DNA from: Nymphaea colorata
Lineage: Eukaryota > Streptophyta > Magnoliopsida > Nymphaeales > Nymphaeaceae
Length of the DNA stretch: 64,000 nucleotides
Assembly (NCBI RefSeq): GCF_008831285.2
Contig: NC_045140.1
Coordinates: 661,528-725,527, forward strand
Direction: 5' to 3'
Below, piece after piece: positions 37,895-64,000 of this stretch (its first letter is position 1; every line of letters begins with the position of its first letter). The notes below the pieces were generated by a model. The model made no database searches. It worked only from the letters and a program-made list of their open reading frames with translations, and was not told the origin of the DNA. The translations under genes and the position numbers were made by a program.

Positions 37895-38238
37895 GGTGAT
37901 ACAGATCATAGCCCTTATGGGAATCAGAATGAACAAGTGTTCCTTTTATGGATATACAGTGGTGATACAGAGCATAGCGCTTATGGGAATCAGAATGAAC
38001 AAGTGTTCCTTTCTATCATAAGGCTTGCCAACCAGCTATGCTATGGCCCCGAAGCAAAACTCCTTGAATGCCTGACATGCGAATGCCTGACATGCGACTG
38101 ACATGCGAGAAGCTGCAATTCTGTCAATCTTCAACAGGGAGATGCCATCATGTAATTACTCTCAAGTCACAAGCAATCTATTGTCAATCTTCAACAGGGA
38201 GATGCCATCATGTAATTACTCTCAAGTCACAAGCAATG
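37895..38238. repeat. cluster of three independent tandem duplications
   Basis: (1) A 52-nt block starting ggtgatacagatcatagccc at 37895 recurs at 37961 (period 66, two mismatches seen). (2) gaatgcctgacatgcgaatg-type 10-15 bp units are repeated about three times at 38068-38108. (3) A 57-nt block starting tgtcaatcttcaacagggag at 38122 recurs identically at 38182 (period 60). The near identity means the second and third events are recent. Confidence 0.92.
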
Positions 38239-40048
38239 GTAGAAGAAAAACTTAGAAAAAATCGATGTTATTGAACCGAAGCTTTGAATCAACTGGGGAA
38301 TTGCCTATATACTTCGATTAATTGTCTGAATCTAATCGAATTCAAGAGTGTTTGTTAATTGGGTCAACTAAAAAGTGTGTTCACAATTAAAAATTTCAAG
38401 AAAATCAATAAAAAGAAAAAAATAGAAAAAATAATGCGAAGGTACCAGCACAAATATCCCATTAGGCACCCAAGTGAAAGCCCAATCCCTTTCCCTTTGA
38501 CCCTGGGCCGTTGATGTATTGAACATGATCATTAAGGCCACAAATGAAGGAGTAATAGGCAAGGAGTAATAGGCCTATAGGCCCATTTGATATTGAAAAC
38601 AAATAAAAATATACAAAATAAAGTATAATCCGGCAAACTTTTGTCTCGCTTGAAAGAATGACGCTCAAACAGAAGAAGCAGAAGAAGAACACGTAAGAGA
38701 CAAATCAGAATAGACAATGTATCTTATATTTTGCACAAGTTAATAAAAGAATTGTTGCAGGTATCTCTTTGTGATCAATTTGCTTGTTATATGATTACGT
38801 CGCTTGCATTGTGGGTGGCAAATAAGTGTTGGGTCCTTAATCTCGTTTACAAGAAAATTGTGTTCTACAACTCTTTCATGTCTCTCATTGAATTAAACTT
38901 CCAATCTACATTATGTAGCAAGTGTTTATGCAATGCTTTGAGTTAATTATGTGTAGCTAATTATGCTGGTTGCTTAGATAACAATTTATCTAGTCATTAA
39001 ATAACAATTTAACAACTTAGTAACACGGCAACTCATGCAGCAACTTAGCCATATAGCAATTTAACAACTTAATGGCTTGCAGAGAAACTTACACTAAATA
39101 GATAGGACACAATGATTTACGTTGTATATATTGACTTTTATAGTGATTTACCAACTAATTTAAATAGAAGTTTAATTACATCAGGAAATGAACAACTTAC
39201 ATAATATATAAGATGTTTTACATGATAATTTATAACAATTCACAAACATGACAACTAATGAAAGTCGACGGCCATTTGCATAACACACTATAGCGATTTG
39301 CATTTGTGCATGTCTTTTCATATAACAATGTATAATGGTTAATGCATATATATTCCCGACCAATTGCACGACAATATTTATTTTTTCCATATATATGGGT
39401 GTCCATGAAATGATATGTAACAACTCACAACATCATAAATGGCGATTCACGTATCAATCTAGAACGATTTGCAATGCTTTATTGGTTTGCATCCGTTGCA
39501 TGGCTAAACCAAGAGATACTATTAAAATATAAATGTAATGCATAGGAAACTATAAGAGGTCTTTGATTACTTCATATCTGAAAGCCATGAGTTTGATATA
39601 ACATGCTTTTGCTGACGGGACAACAAAATCATGGTTCATCAAATCAAACTAAAGACTTAAGATCTTTGTTTTACTTTATTTATTGAAAAATATTGAATTT
39701 AACATCGGAGTAGGGAGGGTCTGATCTTAAAACCATGGTTCTCAAAATCTTGGGGGATCTCAAATCCAGACTTCGAACACCCATGCCAGCAAATTTACCA
39801 ACTACGATAACAAAGACTAAATTATAATCAGTTCAAAATATGCTTTGAAGTACTAATAAGTATGAATAACTGGTATCATCATATAAGCATTATACATGCT
39901 TAACAGGAACGCTAATTCCGTTGTTATTCTCAAGATTTTTTTCTGGCGCAGCCAAAAGGGATTCTGATTCATCCGTGAGAACGATGATGGTTCGTCTCTC
40001 TTGGCCGCATCGTGTCCTGTCCTACAGAAATCGATTTCGTTGTGACGG
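38239..40048. other. AT-rich intergenic DNA upstream of the PPR gene
   Basis: No gene supported. 38980-39480 contains many short diverged words such as caatttaacaacttag and acaatttat that recur, suggesting an eroded satellite-like or MITE-derived stretch. The PPR gene's promoter would lie in 39700-40040; no clear TATA box was fixed. Confidence 0.4.
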
Positions 40049-42418
40049 TTGGCAACAGGAGAACTCTCTCCTGCTGCAGCAATGGACTTCTGCGTTCCCT
40101 CCTCCTTGTGCAGGCCCTCTCTTCCGCACAAGGCTTCTTCTCTTGTATCTCCATTTCCAGACAGATTGGCTCTGTCTCATTCAGCAACTTGCGCTTCCAC
40201 CATCATCCGGACACCCGTGGACAGGCATCCGGACGCGATGTCTTTAAAGATACTCTCCTCCGTAAACCGGGAGCGCTTACCATTAGACAAACAGAGGACA
40301 ATTGAGCAAGTTTTAGCGAAATTACGGGATTCGGAGCCTACACGCAAAGCATATGCTCAGATCTTGCGTTTATATATCGAAATGGGCCTTCCGGATGAAT
40401 CTTTAAGGGTCTATTTTGCTATGAAAGCTGAGGGGTTTACTCCGGGAGTTGTGTTGGAAACCAGTCTTTTGAATCTTTGCATGAATTCTGGTTTTCCGGA
40501 TGTTGCCCGCCAAATATTTGGTCAAATGCCCGAAAAAAATGTTGTAACTTGGACGTCCCTGATTGTTGGTTGCATTAAGAACGACCAACACTGGATTGGT
40601 TTCGCTCTCTTCTGCCAAATGTTGGCTGCTGGAGTTTGTCCAAACGACTTCACGTTCAATGCTGCGGTTCAGGCGTGTACGTCGTTGGACGATGGGAAGC
40701 AGGTGCATTCTCTAGCGGTGAAGACTGGATTCATTTCTGATTCCAGAGTAGAGAATTGTTTGATTGACATGTATGCTAGATATGGTGTGATCAGCGATGC
40801 CCAACGAATATTTGAGAAAATGCTCTGTCCAGACGTTGTGTCCTACACCACCTTGATTGCCGGGCTTTCTCATAATGGTTTCTTCGAGACAGCAATAAAT
40901 GCTTTTGTGAGAATGCTAAACATGGGGCTCAGCCCAAATGAGCACACAGTTGGAAGTGTCCTGGTTGCCTGTGGCAACATATTTGCTTGCAAATTAGGTA
41001 TGCAGATCCATGCTTATGCAATCAAGTCAGAACTTTGTGGTATCTATGCTGCCAGCTCCCTGGTACATATGTACTCAAAGGGTTCTCTAATCGATTATGC
41101 AAGAACAGTTTTTGATGTAATGGAGGTCAAGAATTTGGTCACCTGGAGTGGAATGATTGATGGTTATGTGAAGAATGGGCTTGTAAAAGCAGCACTTTTC
41201 TTGTTCATGCAGATGCTGGTTATGGGTATCAAGCCCAACGAGTACACGCTTGCGACCTTAATTTCTTCTTGTGGGCTGTCATCCATTGGCATCAGCGAAG
41301 CACTTCAATTACATGGTTATGCAATTAAGCTCAATTACGAATCGAATAACCATGTCATGAATGCCTTGATTACCATGTATGCTAGAAAGAACATGGTTGA
41401 TGAACTCGGCCATGTATTTAAGAGAATAGCCTTCCGCGATTCAGTTTCATGGTCAGCTGCAATTGCAGGATACGCCCAAAATGAACAAAATGAAGAAGCT
41501 GCAAGAATGCTATGCTTGATGCACAGGGAAGGTGCTGAGCCCACCAAACACGCGTTCGCTAGTGTTATTAGTTCTTGTGGTGATCTTGCAGCCTTGGACC
41601 AAGGCAGACACTTCCATGCTCTAGCACTGAAGTCCTCATTTGATCAGCACATATGTGTGTCGAATGCACTTGTATCGATGTACTCAAAGTGTGGAAGCAT
41701 GGTTGATGCATGTATGGCTTTTGAGGTTACACCTGAACCTGATGTCATGTCATGGAACACATTGATACATGGTTATGCGCATCATGGTATGGGCGGGGAA
41801 GCTCTTCAAGTGTTTGAGAGGATGACCAGCTTAGGTGAAGTTCCGGATGGAGCAACCATAGTTGGGATCCTTTCTGCGTGCAGCCATGCAGGTTACGTAA
41901 ATGAAGCACGTAAATACTTCGCTAAAATAAAGAGTGAATATGGTGTGACACCAACAATTTCACATTACTGTTGTATGGTTGACACGCTTGGTCGAGCGGG
42001 GAAATTGGATGAAGCAGCTGAGCTGATTAAGGAGATGCCCTTCGAACCTGATGGCATAATATGGAAGACTCTCTTGGCTGCATGCAGACTGCACAAGGAT
42101 CTTAGACTTGGCAAGATTGCTGCAGCACAAGCAATCTCCTTATCTCCCAACGATTCAGCTAACTACATTCTTCTCGCAAATTTACTGGAAGAAAATGGCG
42201 AGCCTGATGGAGCAGAAAGGGCAAGGAGAGTAATGGAGACCATGTGTGCAAAGAAGGAAGCGGGGTATAGCTGGATTGAGATCAGAAATGTGGTTCATGC
42301 CTTTTCCTCTAGGGATAAGTCTCACCCTTGTACCAAACATATCTATGCCAAGTTGGAAGAACTACTCATTGAAATGAAAGAGGCTGGTTATAAACCGGAC
42401 CTCGACATTGGTACTTGA
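40049..42418 (+). CDS. PLS-class pentatricopeptide repeat protein, E/E+ subtype
   Basis: Intronless 789-codon frame. Residues 1 to about 75 are Ser/Pro/Arg-rich, fitting an organelle targeting peptide. A second in-frame ATG at 40082 (MDFCVPSSL) could be the start instead. From about residue 98 the protein is a chain of PPR motifs, with recurring hallmarks: VVTWTSLIVGCIKN, NCLIDMYARYG, VVSYTTLIAG, NLVTWSGMIDGYVKNG, SVSWSAAIAGYAQNE, SNALVSMYSKCG and DVMSWNTLIHGYAHHG. The C-terminal block HYCCMVDTLGRAGKLDEAAE and the E/E+ region (SWIEIRNVVHAFSSRDKSHP at about 741-760) follow. The protein stops at KPDLDIGT without a DYW deaminase domain. PLS proteins of this type bind organelle RNA at C-to-U editing sites and usually need a DYW partner for catalysis. 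The target site and organelle cannot be read from sequence. Confidence 0.95.
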   Translation: MATGELSPAAAMDFCVPSSLCRPSLPHKASSLVSPFPDRLALSHSATCASTIIRTPVDRHPDAMSLKILSSVNRERLPLDKQRTIEQVLAKLRDSEPTRKAYAQILRLYIEMGLPDESLRVYFAMKAEGFTPGVVLETSLLNLCMNSGFPDVARQIFGQMPEKNVVTWTSLIVGCIKNDQHWIGFALFCQMLAAGVCPNDFTFNAAVQACTSLDDGKQVHSLAVKTGFISDSRVENCLIDMYARYGVISDAQRIFEKMLCPDVVSYTTLIAGLSHNGFFETAINAFVRMLNMGLSPNEHTVGSVLVACGNIFACKLGMQIHAYAIKSELCGIYAASSLVHMYSKGSLIDYARTVFDVMEVKNLVTWSGMIDGYVKNGLVKAALFLFMQMLVMGIKPNEYTLATLISSCGLSSIGISEALQLHGYAIKLNYESNNHVMNALITMYARKNMVDELGHVFKRIAFRDSVSWSAAIAGYAQNEQNEEAARMLCLMHREGAEPTKHAFASVISSCGDLAALDQGRHFHALALKSSFDQHICVSNALVSMYSKCGSMVDACMAFEVTPEPDVMSWNTLIHGYAHHGMGGEALQVFERMTSLGEVPDGATIVGILSACSHAGYVNEARKYFAKIKSEYGVTPTISHYCCMVDTLGRAGKLDEAAELIKEMPFEPDGIIWKTLLAACRLHKDLRLGKIAAAQAISLSPNDSANYILLANLLEENGEPDGAERARRVMETMCAKKEAGYSWIEIRNVVHAFSSRDKSHPCTKHIYAKLEELLIEMKEAGYKPDLDIGT

Positions 42419-44541
42419 TTTGTGGAGTTTCTTTTTTGCTTCTTGCTTAACTTCTTTCTCCCATGGCAGTCATGGTGCGGTTTGAAAGTGGTACCGAGGG
42501 ATGCCTTCTTGATCGCACCAAAACTTTCTGCTTATTCCTCTGCAAGTTGGTTTCCTTTAGCAAAAACAACTTTTTAAAGCATTGCTGCAGGAATCAGCCA
42601 TGAGGTGTTCGATGGCCTGGATAATGAAGCACAACGGGCCAGGGTTGAACTTACCCTCCATATGCTCTCACCCTTTTAAAATGAGGGAGAGTCCCTTCCT
42701 ATTTCATGGATGAATCCACGACCACGGTGGATTGTTGATCAATCATTGATTTATCAAAAGGCTGCTTTGTTGTGCGCGGGAATCAGAAAGGAAATGACTG
42801 CTGTATTGAGAATTCGAGAGAGAGAGAGAGATAGAGCTGTGCGGGGAAAAGAATAATCTGGAACTAACGAGTCATCGTGGGTGCTTGAGATAACGGAAAG
42901 GAGACTGTAGGATGTGGACTTTGGTGCCCAACTTGAACTTTCTTGATTTAGAGCATCGATTTAAAAATGTAACTGCAAAGTTATTCAACAACAGCCATGA
43001 GCGAACCAACTTGTTGCTATTTTAAAGATTATGTTGAATAAATTGAATCATGCATCACATTGTTATCTGAATCACACGCTCTTGCAGATAGGGGGGCTCT
43101 GTTGGTTTCGTACGAACTATAATTACTAAGTAACTAAATAGTTAATTTCATAAATGACTCCAACACAGTAAAATTCTGACTTTTATTATACCAGTCAGTT
43201 TACACCAAATAAAAAGGCAATAAGAACTTACTATTTGAGAATTGCTTTGTTAAGTCATTATGTTAATTTCACACATTTCATATGTTCAACAACTACCTGC
43301 AAATGGTCCAAAAGCAGACCAAATTATTGTAAATTCTCATGCATGAATATATCACTATTAAAGTGCTCCTATATAAGCTTTAGGGGCATAGATCAACCGG
43401 ATGGCAAGGCGGTTCGAGGTTTGAATCTCAAGATCATTATCACACTGCAGTATGTTAATTCTCTCTGGATTGTAAATAGTGGTAAACACCATATCTCAGT
43501 TGAAAGATATACAATATTTTTACCAGACCTCAAAATAAGCCAAAACCTTGTAAGGCATAAGGGCTGAGGGTTTTTCAGCTTTTAAGTGAAAGGTAATTTC
43601 ACCTAACTAAACATTTAAAATAAATAAATAAATAAATAAAAGTGATCTATGTAATAATTGGTATATGTTGTCAAACATGTCACTGATACGAACCGACCGA
43701 TAGTTCGATTCTCCTCGTTTTATTTTCGATAGAAAAATAAATATAAGGGATATACGTAAACGTAAAACCATAAAATAGAAAAAGATATAAAACATACCAT
43801 TTTTTTTTGTACTGTTAAAAATATATCTAAGTCTTGAGTTCGAAAAACATTTATAAGTTTGTTTCTTGTCGAGTCAACTATTAAGTTCGTGGAAAATTAC
43901 TGTATTGTTATTACAAATAACATAAAAATATGCATGTTTGTTGAATATACTTAAAATTTGCTTGCACGGTTTTTTGGCATTGTAAAAAAAGTACCCACAT
44001 AAATTTTTTTGATATTTTCATTGCAAATAACTAATTTTGATTGTTAATAAAGATAACCAGCTTATATATAGTTAAACTTAAGTTAATATATTATATGACA
44101 TAGTTAAAGAGGCTAAAACAAACTAATTGAGCATGAAGCTTGAGATATTTTAACCATTTTATCTCATTACCGTAATTTAAGTTAACGATAACTTAAGGTT
44201 TAATTGACGGAAGGCTTTTTTAATAACTGTGAAGAACCAAGATATATATTTCTTTAAATGTTAAAAATTTAGGTGTATTGTTAAATGTCATCAAATCAAT
44301 ACGTTTTCTATTTTTTCTCTATTATCAACAACCAATAAAGTGAGAAAGAGTGGAATAAATTCCTTGTGACCACGTCACGAGTCGCCTGATACGCGGGATG
44401 AATCGAAGAAAAGGTCCATCTATTTCAGCCTTCAAATCCTCGGACGCGCGGGAAAGAAAGAGGCAAATATCATCGCCACCCTCGCAACCCGCCCTCTCTC
44501 TCCCCCTCTCCGGCGATCTTCTTCCGGCGGTGGCCTTAATC
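42419..44541. other. PPR 3' flank, AT-rich DNA and start of the NNF1 transcript
   Basis: 42419-42970 is probably 3' UTR and flank, with a (GA)n tract at about 42817-42833. 43000-44330 is AT-rich without genes. 44400-44542 is pyrimidine-rich and ends at a gtgagt donor after gcggtggccttaatcg. It fits a 5'-UTR exon of the gene starting at 45062. Confidence 0.45.
43383..43440 (+). mobile_element. possible tRNA-derived SINE head
   Basis: tagatcaaccgg (43389-43400) resembles an RNA polymerase III A box. ggtttgaatctc (43418-43429) resembles a B box about 18 bp further on. No full tRNA cloverleaf can be drawn and no tail or target duplication was found. Weak call. Confidence 0.22.
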
Positions 44542-45061
44542 GGTGAGTCTCCCTCTTTCTCTCTAGTTGTTCCTATTCTAGGGCTTGTTGACTTCTGGTA
44601 TTTGAGACGATGACTAGGAAAGCAGATTTGTTGTTGGTAGGTTGTTTTTGAATTTGTCTTGATCAAGAGCCTCTTTGTTCATCACCTACAATGCGATTTT
44701 CTATTAAATTGGAAAAACAGTATGCTGTTCTGTTGAAGTTGGCTTTAACAAGATACTTGCATGATATTGTTACATAATGTCATGCTGTGACGTGCAAACT
44801 AGAGCCCAATCTTCACTGATAGGACTCCAGACCTGGGATGATGTTCTTGTTGCTGCTAATGCAAGTCGTATGGGCGTTTACATCATCGAGAGTCCTCTTT
44901 TCATTGCCTCCTTGTTTCGTCGTTTATTTCTTCTTTTTTGCTTTCCCACATAACAGTTATTAAGTGCATTCGTTTGATGAACGAATAATTAAACATTCGT
45001 CTTTTTTTGCAACTTCTTTTGCCAGATACATTTCGTTAGGTCTTTGTTGTTGATTGATAGG

Positions 45062-61326
<16,265 letters not shown>

Positions 61327-63838
61327 TTGACATGTTCATATGGTTATCTTTCTGTCCGAGTTACTTGGTGCCGAACTGTGGGCTTTGAGGATAAACCATA
61401 AGCAGCTACGACTTGGCTGAATATCCTTTCAGATTTGAGGGAAGTTTTATGAGCATCCATACTATGTTACATTGTACATAGATGACTTTACCTCAGTTAA
61501 CCTGAAGCTGGCCAAGTCCTTTGTATTGCAAACTGATTCCCTATGTGCAGTTGGTTGCTTAAAACAATTGTAAGAACTTCAACACATTATGTTTTGGATG
61601 TCAAGATTGGACACGTAATGTCCATAACATGATTGATACAACTCTATTGTAGTGTTGCATTAGATCCCGGCATTCTAATTAATTCTGCATGGGAGGCGTT
61701 GGCATTCATATATAGGGGTTGCGACCTTGCAATTTTATTTTTCCACTCCGCATTCACAAATTGGCTGTTCCTATGAACTCCTTAGAACATCTAATTTGAG
61801 TTTAATGCGTGATCCCAAAATAACTTACTGATCCTGTTGACCAAATTCACCTAGTCCCGAATCAGAACATTAAATGCGATGAACGCAACTAAACAACAAA
61901 CATAGAAACATAAAAAATTCAAAAGTACAATAATCCGAGAGCGCTGAAGGTTAGATCTGGTGCGGCGTGAAAAACAAAAATAAAAAAGCGAGTCCTAACT
62001 GTTGCCATCTCTAACTGCGTGCATCTGCCTGCGTGTATATTTCCATGTGCATACTGTAAAAAATCACTTGGCTTGAAATTGTTAATTTTAGTTTCATTTG
62101 ACATCAAATTTATCTATATATTTAACTGTACATGCAAGCGATTTCTTGAGAGAAAACCAAAATCACACTGATTTTTTATACTTCAATATCCTGCTAATAA
62201 GATTTGTGGCTGCATACATGCATATCTGGGTCATGTATTTGAGGGAGAGGGAGGGTGTCCATTTTGTTTCAAAGGCACTAGGAAGCTTCCATCATAACGT
62301 AGATTTAAGGTTATATTTTGGGTTTAGGTGGAGTAAATGATGACAGGAGTGGAGTTTGTCAAACTTCTTTGGCTCATTCCATCTTTGACTCCATCTTTGT
62401 TTCTCCCTTTCAAAATTAATGTTTAGGGGCAGGTAAATGAGTGCGTGTAGACATCAAATACTCAATCGGTCTCCATTAAGAGTGCAAGCTTGCTCTCTCG
62501 TTTATGATTCCTTCATAGAGCCTAAAGTAACATATAGCACTAGGTAGAAAATAATTTCCTGTCTCCAACTCAAGGAAAAAATTGCCCAGCCATAGCTTGA
62601 AAATCTTTACACTGGAAGAACATGCATTCTTTGAATTCAACCTTTGCTTATGTATTGTGCTCTCATTTGATATAACTACAAAAAAGAAAACGTTCTTTAC
62701 AACTCCGATGGGCAAAAGGTCACAAATAATGAACAAATTGTCCCATAGTCGAATCTGAGAAGTGATTTAAACAAAAGATTCATGTGAAGAACAAAGCACA
62801 GGAACATAGCCTTGGCAGCGATTTGCTTCCTGCAGGTGTTCGCCACTTCAAGGTAGAAGAATGATGCGAGGATTAGAGATATCTCAGCTGAAGTTGCTTT
62901 TAACCTGATTATCATACAGTAACACCCCCATCGAAACAGTAGAAGCATGGAACTGAAAGCAAAGCATCAATGACGCATTAGTAGTCTACCGCTCTTGAAG
63001 TAGAAGTTGCAGATGACCTACTTGTGTGCTTTTAAGGAATGCAAGCCAGTGATGCCACGAATTTGTGAGTACTGAGAAATGATCACCTAGAAAAAACAGG
63101 TCAGCAACAGTACCTATATTAGGAAAACAGAGGGTACAACAAAGATCACCGATAGCTTAATAATCAAGCAGCTGACTATGAAGTCGAGGATAGGAACCAA
63201 ACCTGATAACACTTCCCAAAGAGACTCTAAAATTCCAATGGAATAACCCGACTGGATCAAGTTACAAAGTCCAATCCAGGCAAGACTGTCATATGAAATC
63301 CAGGAGTCAAACCAGACCGTGGAAAAAATCCCAGTCAATTTCATGGATTTAGCAGATATTCTACACATGAAATAAGATACTATGGAGCAGATATGCCAAG
63401 ACTGTTGCAGAAACGTTTCTAATAAATTCTCAATAATGTCCATGTAAGTAGAAGAATATTCATTTCTTCCATAACGTCAAAGGTACCAGATAGAACTGTT
63501 TTTATATTTCTCACGCATGACATGGAGCATGGACACTATATGAACAACAGTTAGCGACTACTTCACATGGGTGGCGTGTGATTGGGTGCGGGGAGGCAAC
63601 CACTACCTATATGAAGACAACAACAAGCCTTGCAATGAGAGCACAAGAAAAGTATAACATAGAAGACAATCTTACAAACGATTCAAGTGATTATATCAAC
63701 AAGTTCTACCAAGTCCAACTTGGTAAAAATTTGTGACACACTCTTATAGTGCAGGGTCGCTAACATGAGGAATTTCAATACCATACCTATTGTACGGAAA
63801 GGTTTGCAAGATACAGACGCGCTCATATGATCGTAAGG
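61327..63838. other. NNF1 3' flank and unassigned DNA
   Basis: 61327-61700 is likely 3' UTR. The remainder is AT-rich with short frames on both strands and no recognisable domain. 62480-63800 could include the 3' UTR, possibly with introns, of the minus-strand gene at the right edge. Confidence 0.35.
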
Positions 63839-64000
63839 TTACAACTTCCAAGCAATTCCTGTTTCTGGCCTCCCAAAATCGGTGCGGTAAGAAGAATCCA
63901 AGGCAATAGGAGGACGAATTAAATCACAGATAACAGAAGTAAGCCTCTCATATGTGGGCCCTTCTTTGCAATGGTTATGTAACAGAGCGGCTTCATTTTA
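63839..64000 (-). CDS. possible 3'-terminal exon of a minus-strand gene, cut by the window edge
   Basis: A minus-strand frame of about 52 codons ends at TAA (63841-63839), reading HCKEGPTYERLTSVICDLIR, then PPIALDSSYRTDFGRPETGI and AWKL. Its composition looks coding and low-AT compared with its flank. An in-frame TAA falls exactly at 64000-63998, so the true exon would have to begin with a splice acceptor inside the last bases or the frame is by chance. The family was not recognised. Confidence 0.3.

Noticed and set aside
43383-43440. tRNA gene
   Set aside because: Only A-box and B-box-like words are present. The acceptor and anticodon stems cannot be paired, so at most this is a SINE head.

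Overview
This window is plant nuclear DNA. Spliced genes have GT-AG introns of a few hundred bases to several kb. The proteins include plant-type biotin synthase, a PLS-class PPR protein and a DprA-like protein with a transit-peptide-like N-terminus. Intergenic DNA is AT-rich, with long (TA)n and (GA)n microsatellites, MITE-like elements and Ty1/copia sequences whose primer site matches initiator tRNA-Met. The species cannot be fixed from sequence alone; a flowering plant is the safe call. No CRISPR array, operon or bacterial signal was seen.

Layout, left to right. 0-4 kb: a broken minus-strand fragment of a TVP38/DedA-like membrane protein gene and GA-rich, repeat-derived DNA. 4.6-10.7 kb: mitochondrial ribosomal protein bL28m, intact at 9588-10662, with two further upstream copies of its first exon and 5' leader (one with a stop codon, one open). 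11.4-13.3 kb: an unrecognised, frameshifted minus-strand coding remnant. 13.6-13.8 kb: a short CASP-like gene fragment behind a TATA box. 13.9-17.9 kb: AT-rich DNA with a MITE. 18.0-26.3 kb: a six-exon gene for a probably plastid-targeted SLOG/DprA-fold protein of unknown role. 30.0-36.4 kb: biotin synthase BIO2 in six exons, apparently complete. 37.9-38.2 kb: a cluster of recent tandem duplications. 40.0-42.4 kb: an intronless PPR protein of E/E+ type. 45.1-61.3 kb: a gene for the kinetochore subunit NNF1 (PMF1 family), with introns inflated by minisatellites, a decayed copia element, an aberrant gag-only copia insertion and MITEs. 63.8-64.0 kb: the possible end of a minus-strand gene cut by the window edge.

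The genes do not form a pathway. Most encode organelle functions (bL28m and BIO2 in mitochondria, PPR and SLOG protein in mitochondria or plastids), alongside a nuclear kinetochore protein.

The most unusual structure is the 1,817-bp insertion at 53527-55343. It is a young copia-derived element whose two ends are INVERTED copies of the same LTR end rather than direct LTRs, yet it has a perfect 5-bp target-site duplication. It therefore appears to have been integrated in that form. Also notable are the triplicated first exon of bL28m and a family of small elements lying against (TA)n microsatellites.
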